A DNA stretch of 11,592 nt from an uncultured Flammeovirgaceae bacterium (GTDB lineage: Bacteria > Bacteroidota > Bacteroidia > Cytophagales > Cyclobacteriaceae), in contig CAKZPJ010000331.1 of the NCBI GenBank assembly GCA_937138955.1, positions 1 to 11,592 on the forward strand, in the 5' to 3' direction. The notes beneath the pieces were generated by a model. That model did no database searches, was not told where the DNA came from, and was given only the letters and a program-made list of their open reading frames with translations. The position numbers were made by a program, and so were the translations under genes. Below, piece by piece: positions 6,772 through 11,592 of the stretch. Within the stretch, counting starts at the first letter, position 1. Each line of letters opens with the position of its first letter.

Positions 6772-8301
6772 ATGCCTATTCTCAGTAAAGAACTGATTGC
6801 TTCTAAAGTTAGACAGTTTTCTGATAGAGACGATATTCAGTTTCCTAACCCTAGATTTTTTCGCTATCCTGATCGTATTATCCAGTTTGGCTCGGGGGCA
6901 CTGCTTCGAGGTTTAATCCAGTATTTTGCGGATGAAGCTAACCAGCAAGATCTATTTAAAGGACGAGTAGTAATTGTAAACAATACTCGCTCGGGGCGTA
7001 GTCAGCGATTTTCTAATCAAGACGGATTATTTACTATCTGTGAGGAAGGCTTTTCCGAAGGAGAAGCACAACGGAAGTTTTACATCAATTCATCCGTTTC
7101 GAAGGCACTCCCAGCGCATGAGCATTGGAACAAAATACTGAAATACGCTCATAACGAAGCTATTACTACGATAGTGTCTAACACCACGGAGATAGGCATT
7201 TCACTGCAAGAAGATGATGATCTTTCGGGTGATCCCCCGCAGTCGTTTCCTGGTAAATTGACTGCTTTCCTGTATGAACGTTATCAGGCTTTTGCCGGGC
7301 TCCCTCGTAGTGGTATGCTAATTATTCCTACCGAGTTAATTATTGACAATGGTAGTAAGTTAAGATCAATTGTACTAAAGCTGATTGAAATTAACCAGTT
7401 AGAAGATGAGTTTCGGCAGTGGGTAAAACAGAATTGTTTGTTCTGCAATACATTAGTAGATCGAATTGTTCCGGGTGAGCCTAGTGAAGATAAGCAGGCG
7501 AAATTGGAAGAGCACCTGGGATTTCAGGACGAGCTACTTACAGTTAGCGAAATATACCGTTTTCTCGCTATTGAAGGAGAACAAGAAGAGCTGTACCGAA
7601 GAGCTCCTTTCTTAAAGGTAGATAGCGGAATCGTGATAGATGAAGATATTACGCCCTATCGGGAGCGAAAATTGCGTATTCTTAATGGTGGTCACACCAT
7701 CAGTGTAGCCGCGGGATTTCTGTGTGGATTAGAGACAGTGGATGAGTGCATGCAAGATGAGGTTATGGGAAAGTTTATTTCTCAGGTTATCTACGAGGAG
7801 ATTCTACCTACGCTAAAAATAGATCATAGTATGGCTCGCGAATTTGCCGATGATGTATTAGACCGGTTTCGTAATCCGTATTTGCGCCATCAGCTTATTA
7901 GCATCGCATTACAGTATACTTCTAAAATGAACATGCGTAATGGACTTACCTTTGAGCGTTACTTCCAGAAAAATGGGCAACCGCCCAAGCGTATGTGCGC
8001 CGGTTTAGCGGCGTATCTGCTATTTAGTAAACCTGTAGTTCGAGAAGGTAATGACTACTACGGGGAATTCAACAAAGAAAAATACCCTATCAATGACGAT
8101 CAGGCAGCTTTTCTATACGAAGTATGGCAAAGTGCTAACTTATCCAGTGAAGAAGATGTGAAAGAAGTAGTACAAAGAATACTCACGCATCAACCACTTT
8201 GGGATCAAGATATGAGTCCCTTTGTTGAACCAATATCCCTGTACCTAAAAAGATTTAGTGATACAAGCGTTCGTAGTGTGCTTGCTTCTCTAGTTGATTA
8301 A
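6772..8301 (+). CDS. uxaB: Tagaturonate reductase (altronate oxidoreductase)
   Basis: UxaB reduces tagaturonate to altronate with NADH (EC 1.1.1.58) in the cytoplasmic pathway that breaks down galacturonate, the sugar acid of pectin. The 509-residue product belongs to the long-chain mannitol dehydrogenase family and is close to the usual length of about 480-500. A Rossmann-type nucleotide loop lies at 38-47 (QFGSGALLRG). The family signatures SNTTE (136-140), PTELI(I)DNG (about 186-194) and CNTLVDRIVPG (225-235) are present. The catalytic set of the family is visible as K300, N305 and H308 in RKLRILNGGHT. NTTE and DRIVPG point to UxaB rather than fructuronate reductase or mannitol dehydrogenase. 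ATG at 6772 gives a natural N-terminus. The gene stands alone on its strand, with no uxaC, uxaA, kinase or uronate transporter in the window, so the rest of the pathway must lie elsewhere. Confidence 0.92.
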   Translation: MPILSKELIASKVRQFSDRDDIQFPNPRFFRYPDRIIQFGSGALLRGLIQYFADEANQQDLFKGRVVIVNNTRSGRSQRFSNQDGLFTICEEGFSEGEAQRKFYINSSVSKALPAHEHWNKILKYAHNEAITTIVSNTTEIGISLQEDDDLSGDPPQSFPGKLTAFLYERYQAFAGLPRSGMLIIPTELIIDNGSKLRSIVLKLIEINQLEDEFRQWVKQNCLFCNTLVDRIVPGEPSEDKQAKLEEHLGFQDELLTVSEIYRFLAIEGEQEELYRRAPFLKVDSGIVIDEDITPYRERKLRILNGGHTISVAAGFLCGLETVDECMQDEVMGKFISQVIYEEILPTLKIDHSMAREFADDVLDRFRNPYLRHQLISIALQYTSKMNMRNGLTFERYFQKNGQPPKRMCAGLAAYLLFSKPVVREGNDYYGEFNKEKYPINDDQAAFLYEVWQSANLSSEEDVKEVVQRILTHQPLWDQDMSPFVEPISLYLKRFSDTSVRSVLASLVD

Positions 8302-8639
8302 TCGTTACAATCTTTTCTACTGACTACTTTTTTCTGGACACATTTGCAACCAAATAAAAAAGAAAAATAAAATAGTACCTATCCATTCCATAACTAAGTA
8401 TTTTAACTAAATATATTACTAATGTAATATTTTATATTATAAAAGTGAAATATATTTAACGAAAAATACTGCCGTGAATTTTAGTGAGCGAACGTCTTTT
8501 TACTATAACCGATTGATTATCAATATTATATCGTCCTTTATGGAAAACTTTTGGCGTAAAAATTTTCTAACTTCGTATATATCCGTCTTTTACTAAATTG
8601 AGCTTATTACATGCTGATTGATAAGAGTATCTATCGACG
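8302..8639. other. AT-rich intergenic spacer between uxaB and the insertion sequence
   Basis: No coding frame or RNA gene was recognised here. The spacer is very AT-rich, especially 8390-8460. With the insertion sequence removed it would join the short segment after 9985, forming a spacer of about 400 bases between two convergent transcription units. Its one structured element is the weak hairpin at 8413-8434. Confidence 0.5.
8413..8434 (+). terminator. Weak hairpin downstream of uxaB, possible terminator
   Basis: ATATTAC (8413-8419) pairs perfectly with GTAATAT (8424-8430) around a TAAT loop, followed by a short T run. It lies 112 bases past the uxaB stop. The stem is seven mostly A-T pairs, so termination would be inefficient. 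No better candidate was seen after uxaB. Confidence 0.3.
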
Positions 8640-8642
8640 GTA
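8640..8642. repeat. Target site duplication GTA, left copy
   Basis: GTA directly precedes the TG end of the insertion sequence and is repeated directly after its CA end at 9983-9985. Three-base duplications are normal for IS3-family elements. Confidence 0.75.
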
Positions 8643-8668
8643 TGACTAGTCCTAAAATAGGTTGACAC
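8643..8668 (+). repeat. Terminal inverted repeat, left end of the IS3-family element
   Basis: The 26 bases begin TGACTA and end with the core GTCCTAAAATAGGTTGACAC. The reverse complement of 9957-9982 matches at 21 positions, and the inner 20-base core matches at 18 of 20. This is the orfB (distal) end. Confidence 0.88.
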
Positions 8669-8683
8669 TTTTTTGGATAAAAA

Positions 8684-9584
8684 TTAGTGCCACTGGAGAT
8701 TTTCTTCAGTGGTTATTTGATGTACAAAATCGGGTGTTTGATACCCCAAACTCAAATGGGGCCTTTCACCATTGTACGTTCGTATAGATTTGTCTATTAG
8801 CTTACCTAGCTCATCAAAGGTATTGCATTTATACAGTAGGAATTCCTACTTTACTATGCCATTCACCCGTTCAGCCAGAGCATTCTGATAACAGTCATAG
8901 CCTTTCGTCATAGAAGGGTTATTTTATTTTTTCGTTGTTCTTTCTGGTATACCTCTGAGCAATATCCAGCGTGGAACGCTGCAAGCCTCTATCCGAATGG
9001 TGAATGGTACTTTGATTGCTTATTTTGTTCCTGACTGCCTACTGAAGGGCTTTTACTATATGTTTACTGTTCATATCTTTGCTAAAATGATGTCCCATGA
9101 TCTTTCTTGAATAAGCATCGGTTACCAACGATAAGTAGTGGACCCCTTCCTATGACTTCACATAGGTTATATCGCTGACAAAACAGCTTTCTGACTTGGT
9201 GAAGACCTTATCTTGGTACAAGTTAGGGTGTTTTCTGAGTCAATGCTTTGAATCAGTGGTTTTCGTGTAGTTCTTCTCGGGTTTTATTAGCAGGTGTTCC
9301 TTGCGCAAATAAGAAAACAAGCCATCCCTACCGATTTTAACACCAATAGCCTCCCACTCATCAGCAAGTAAATGGTACAGTTTTCTAGTACCTAATCGTG
9401 GCATACGACTACGGATTATGGACTACCAACTCCTTGACTTTGAGCAGTTCTTTTTCCCGTAGCCTAAACCGTATCTCTGCCTGATAAATAGCCTGGCGGC
9501 TTACCCCGAACAAACGACAAGAACAAGCCAAGCTTACTTGGTGCTCTTGTTGGAGCTCTCGGCTTGCTCGGGGGAAAACTTTTT
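8684..9584 (-). pseudogene. IS3-family transposase orfB (DDE integrase core), multiply broken
   Basis: Translation in shifting frames recovers almost the whole OrfB: HQVSLACSCRLFGVSRQAIY, MPRLGTRKLYHLLADEWEAI, VSDITYV (first catalytic Asp), DAYSRKIMGHHFSKD, HSDRGLQ (second Asp), QNALAERVNGI (catalytic Glu) and RPHLSLGYQTPDF, ending at TAA 8684-8686. Lesions: a frameshift near 9430 between KELVV and the IIRSRMPRLG segment (causing the first stop, TAG 9421-9419); nonsense codons TGA 9242-9240 and TAG 9152-9150 where Trp is expected; TAG 9041-9039 after KALQ; TAG 8848-8846 in VK*EF, where Gln is likely; a 14-base insertion at 8965-8978 right after HSDRGLQ; and a frameshift near 8926 before MTKGYD. 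In live elements OrfB is made as an OrfAB fusion by -1 frameshifting; the frame is open from the AAAAAG at 9584-9579. Confidence 0.9.
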
Positions 9585-9941
9585 CCGAATCGCTGTGCCG
9601 TATTCTCTATCAGAAATATCAATCATTCTGTTCAGGATCAGCGTTCTAGCTTTCTCCTCGGTCAGTTCTTTCTCCAACCGTTTGATCTTCTGAGCGGGCG
9701 TTTCTTTGGATTGAGGCACCGGGTGCGCGTTTCGTGAAGGGTTACTCCGATCTAATTTGCCATGCTTTCTTAACCAAACTAACACGGTACTCCTTCCTTG
9801 AATACCATAGCGTTGCTGAGCTTGTTTATAGGTCAAATCGCCTCGTTCAATCTGCTCAACTACCGATAACTTAAAGCCCAGGGTATAATCCCTTTGGGTA
9901 CGCTTTTTATGCGCTTTTAACTTGTTTTGATCTGTTTTCAT
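9534..9941 (-). CDS. IS3-family transposase OrfA (helix-turn-helix protein), intact
   Basis: The 135-residue product has a basic N-terminus and a helix-turn-helix domain at about residues 19-63 (FKLSVVEQIERGDLTYKQAQ, then YGIQGRSTVLVWLRKHGKLD). A leucine-zipper-like coiled coil follows at about 84-110 (KIKRLEKELTEEKARTLILN). This is the usual OrfA plan for binding the element ends and dimerising. ATG at 9941 lies just inside the right inverted repeat. The end of orfA overlaps the start of the orfB frame (-1), and a possible slippage run AAAAAG lies at 9584-9579. OrfA alone cannot transpose and may act as a repressor in living IS3 elements. It is intact while orfB is ruined, though a short frame can survive by chance. 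Confidence 0.88.
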   Translation of the reverse strand: MKTDQNKLKAHKKRTQRDYTLGFKLSVVEQIERGDLTYKQAQQRYGIQGRSTVLVWLRKHGKLDRSNPSRNAHPVPQSKETPAQKIKRLEKELTEEKARTLILNRMIDISDREYGTAIRKKFSPEQAESSNKSTK

Positions 9942-9956
9942 AAATAAGCTGATTTT

Positions 9957-9982
9957 GTGTCAACTTATTTCAGGACGGGACA
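9957..9982 (-). repeat. Terminal inverted repeat, right end of the IS3-family element
   Basis: Read on the minus strand it begins TGTCCC and ends with the core GTCCTGAAATAAGTTGACAC, pairing with the left end at 8643-8668 (21 of 26). It is the orfA-proximal end, 15 bases before the orfA start. Confidence 0.88.
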
Positions 9983-9985
9983 GTA
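9983..9985. repeat. Target site duplication GTA, right copy
   Basis: This is identical to 8640-8642 on the other side of the element. The predicted empty site would read GACG-GTA-AGAAC. Confidence 0.75.
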
Positions 9986-9990
9986 AGAAC

Positions 9991-10020
9991 AAAAAAAGCA
10001 TCTGGTCGCTACCAGATGCT
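9991..10020 (-). terminator. Rho-independent terminator of the sia operon
   Basis: On the minus strand, a perfect 10-pair stem (AGCATCTGGT / ACCAGATGCT, 10020-9997) closes a four-base loop, AGCG, and is followed at once by seven T residues (9997-9991). It begins 25 bases after the siaC stop codon and ends the transcript of the phosphatase-kinase-phosphoprotein genes. It is the strongest RNA structure in the window. Confidence 0.92.
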
Positions 10021-10045
10021 TATAGTACTCACAATATCGGTTCCG

Positions 10046-10450
10046 CTATTCTTCTAATTGAGGTATCAATTCTATGTCAAGCTGCGTATCTTCTATAAAG
10101 TCTTCAGCTTCTTCTAATATATCGTCATCCTCTTCAGGGTAATACCAATTAATTTTTACCTCACCGCCCCGATCTTCATAATCTTTTAGTAACAGCAAGA
10201 TTTCTAAGATGCCTTTAGAAGAGCTCGTATTAAAGTAGAGCATCTTAAAGTCAACAGTAATTGGTTGTTGGGTTTGGGTATATTCTCGTAGCCAGCTACA
10301 TAAGTGCTCGTAGAATTCCCACGTATTTTCCAAATACGATTCTCCTTCTAAGAGGCAGTATCCTTTATATGGATCAAAGTATATGTGCGGGGTATAAAAT
10401 GTGTCTTTTTCACCTTTTATTTCCAGAATATCTAGTGTTGGTTTACTCAT
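10046..10450 (-). CDS. siaC: SiaC-family regulatory phosphoprotein (DUF1987)
   Basis: The 134-residue acidic product matches the SiaC/DUF1987 family over its full length: an N-terminal LDI..IKGE.DTFYTPHIYFDPYKG block, the middle DFKMLYFNTSSSKGILEIL block, and KINWYYPEEDDDILE near the end. In Pseudomonas, SiaC is phosphorylated on a Thr by the kinase SiaB and dephosphorylated by the phosphatase SiaA, and the unphosphorylated form activates the diguanylate cyclase SiaD. The equivalent residue here is probably T75 in YFNTSSSK (72-79). The gene is last in the operon, 23 bases after siaB, and the terminator follows 25 bases beyond its stop, so no SiaD gene is co-transcribed downstream. The target of this SiaC is unknown. 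The protein is cytoplasmic, with no membrane segment. Confidence 0.9.
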   Translation of the reverse strand: MSKPTLDILEIKGEKDTFYTPHIYFDPYKGYCLLEGESYLENTWEFYEHLCSWLREYTQTQQPITVDFKMLYFNTSSSKGILEILLLLKDYEDRGGEVKINWYYPEEDDDILEEAEDFIEDTQLDIELIPQLEE

Positions 10451-10473
10451 AACAGTTAATAATTTAAGTTTTA

Positions 10474-11019
10474 TTAATCCTTGTCAATAGTTACAAATAG
10501 CGAGAAAAAAGAGTGTCGCTCATCAATAGTATATACATCAATATCTAATGGGTTATTCGAGAGAATAGCCGCTTGCACCAGCCCAATACCAGCACCCTTA
10601 CTCTCATCAGCCTGGGGTTGCCGGCGTTGCACCCTTCTCAAACGGCGCAGTTCATCTCGGTCTAGCGAGTTAATGGTGTTACAACTATCAGCTAGCCGAC
10701 CTACATCGGAGGTACTTACAATATTTCCACAGCAGAAAACATACCCTTCTTCTACTTCGCTAAGCTGAAGTATTCCTACACTTTCAGTGCGTCCGGCGTA
10801 GCGAATCTTCTCAGCAGAGTAGAACAGAATATTCTGAGCCAGCTCAATAAATATTGAAAATATCTTTCGACTAGCTTGGGGGAAACCGTCTAGCTGACCT
10901 CGAATATCTCGGCTAATTTCCGCCATAATATTCGGGGTAACGGGTCCTTTATAAGAGATCAACAAGTTTTCGTCTTGTAAAATCATTAGGTGATCTATTA
11001 GTTTTCGATTATAGCTCAT
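10474..11019 (-). CDS. siaB: SiaB-family protein kinase (DUF6272)
   Basis: SiaB-type kinases phosphorylate SiaC using ATP. This 181-residue cytoplasmic product has a GHKL-like layout: a beta-rich N-terminus (ENLLISYKGPVTPNIM), an N-box-like helix with IELAQNILFYSAE, and a Gly-rich ATP lid-like segment, ESKGAGIGLVQAAI, near the C-terminus. The start is not certain. ATG at 11019 (MSYNRKLIDHL) is chosen because its ATGAGCTATAA overlaps the phosphatase stop codon, a usual coupling arrangement. An in-frame ATG at 11043 (MSTYNRAKM) would add 8 residues, and the frame stays open to a TTG at 11061. Order phosphatase-kinase-phosphoprotein, with overlap and then a 23-base gap, argues for one co-regulated unit. 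Confidence 0.87.
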   Translation of the reverse strand: MSYNRKLIDHLMILQDENLLISYKGPVTPNIMAEISRDIRGQLDGFPQASRKIFSIFIELAQNILFYSAEKIRYAGRTESVGILQLSEVEEGYVFCCGNIVSTSDVGRLADSCNTINSLDRDELRRLRRVQRRQPQADESKGAGIGLVQAAILSNNPLDIDVYTIDERHSFFSLFVTIDKD

Positions 11020-11592
11020 TTTTGCTCGATTGTAAGTACTCATCTTGTATCTTGACACCAATTAAATTAATATCATCTCGTTGTTCAGAAGATTGCTGGT
11101 GGGTTTCTAATGCATTAATAAATTTAGCTCTCTGCTCCTGCATTGGGAGATGGTGACTTTCTTGAATGACCTGCTTTAGCCGCCTTGAGCCAAATCGCTT
11201 TCGCTCAGGACTCGATTGATCAATAAAGCCATCGGTAGTTAAGTACAAGCTGTCTCCCGGATAAAGAGTCAGTTGATGTTCAGATTTAGCTATATCACTT
11301 TTAATACTTCCCACCGTTTTTCTTATTCCTTTAGCCCCGACGTACCGTAGTTGCACTGATTGATCCGAATTTGTCTCGAAGATGCATATTCCGATGTCCA
11401 TGCCATCCTGGACACTATTGTCCTTGCCTCTCAGCCGTTTGGTTACTTGTTGGTTAAGATGTTCTAAAATTGCTGATGGGTTACATAAGCCCTTTTCCTG
11501 AATAGCCTCGTTCAGCATATTGTACGCAATGAGTGAAACCAATGCTCCTGGCACTCCGTGTCCGGTACAATCTACCACTGAGACAACACTTA
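11009..11592 (-). CDS. siaA: SpoIIE/PP2C-type serine phosphatase, SiaA-like, partial (C-terminal part)
   Basis: The frame is open at the right edge of the window, so the N-terminus, including any sensor or membrane domains, is missing; 193 residues are visible. They begin SVVSVVDCTGHGVPGALVSL, with the metal-binding Asp and GHG turn of the SpoIIE/PP2C fold. HQLTLYPGDSLYLTTDGFID follows, carrying the second conserved Asp in TTDG, and then RDDINLIGVKI close to the end, with the terminal metal-site Asp in DDI. In SiaA the phosphatase removes the phosphate from SiaC and is controlled by its N-terminal membrane and HAMP domains. The overlap with the kinase gene and the following siaC support the SiaA assignment. 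A generic SpoIIE phosphatase of another partner switch is the alternative. Confidence 0.87.
   Translation of the reverse strand, partial: SVVSVVDCTGHGVPGALVSLIAYNMLNEAIQEKGLCNPSAILEHLNQQVTKRLRGKDNSVQDGMDIGICIFETNSDQSVQLRYVGAKGIRKTVGSIKSDIAKSEHQLTLYPGDSLYLTTDGFIDQSSPERKRFGSRRLKQVIQESHHLPMQEQRAKFINALETHQQSSEQRDDINLIGVKIQDEYLQSSKNEL

Larger units (their letters stand above)
8643..9982 (-). mobile_element. IS3-family insertion sequence, full length (1340 bases) but inactivated
   Basis: The ends are TG and CA, with 26-base imperfect terminal inverted repeats (21 of 26 match) and a flanking GTA duplication, so both boundaries are fixed by the sequence. The transposase is read from the minus strand: intact orfA (9534-9941), then ruined orfB (8684 to about 9584) carrying the remains of the DDE core. 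The 1340-base length is typical of the family. The element sits between the converging uxaB and sia transcription units, only eight bases beyond the end of the sia terminator's T tract, so it breaks no visible gene. It cannot move by its own transposase, but could in principle be mobilised by an intact relative, since both ends survive. Confidence 0.92.

Noticed and set aside
8302..8642. Possible remnant gene or RNA in the AT-rich spacer
   Set aside because: No frame with protein-like composition and no tRNA or riboswitch-like fold could be seen.
10261..10768. Plus-strand frames at 10261-10452 and 10481-10768
   Set aside because: They are antisense to siaC and siaB, which are clear family members.

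Overview
The window looks like a chromosome segment from a Bacteroidota bacterium, probably of the Cytophagales. This rests on protein style: a Cytophagales-type GAF/coiled-coil/PAS sensor, a secreted M14 peptidase with a GATase1-like tail, an FG-GAP protein with Asp-rich repeats, AT-rich spacers and starts without strong Shine-Dalgarno sites. No rRNA, tRNA or CRISPR array was seen, and no species can be named.

Layout. Positions 1-679 (minus) hold the N-terminal part of a secreted calcium-binding-repeat/FG-GAP protein that runs off the left edge. A 546-base spacer follows, with one doubtful small ORF. Positions 1226-3853 (minus) encode a secreted M14 zinc carboxypeptidase-like enzyme. Positions 3996-6330 (minus) form a tight two-gene unit: a membrane-anchored thioredoxin-fold protein with a CPC motif, then, one base after its stop, a six-helix membrane sensor with HAMP-like, GAF, coiled-coil and PAS parts but no output domain. 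A 441-base divergent spacer leads to uxaB (6772-8301, the only plus-strand gene), tagaturonate reductase of hexuronate catabolism.

Positions 8643-9982 are one complete but dead IS3-family insertion sequence. Its ends can be set to the base: TG...CA termini, 26-base imperfect inverted repeats and a 3-base GTA target duplication. orfA is intact. orfB is destroyed by nonsense codons, frameshifts and a 14-base insertion. The element lies between two convergent transcription units, a few bases beyond a textbook terminator (9991-10020).

Positions 10046-11592 (minus) hold a SiaA-SiaB-SiaC-type partner-switching module: the C-terminal part of a SpoIIE/PP2C phosphatase, a SiaB-like kinase overlapping its end, and a SiaC (DUF1987) phosphoprotein followed directly by the terminator. 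In Pseudomonas this module controls a diguanylate cyclase, SiaD. None is encoded between siaC and the terminator, so the output here is unknown. The least explained parts are the thioredoxin-like/output-less sensor pair and the target of the Sia module.
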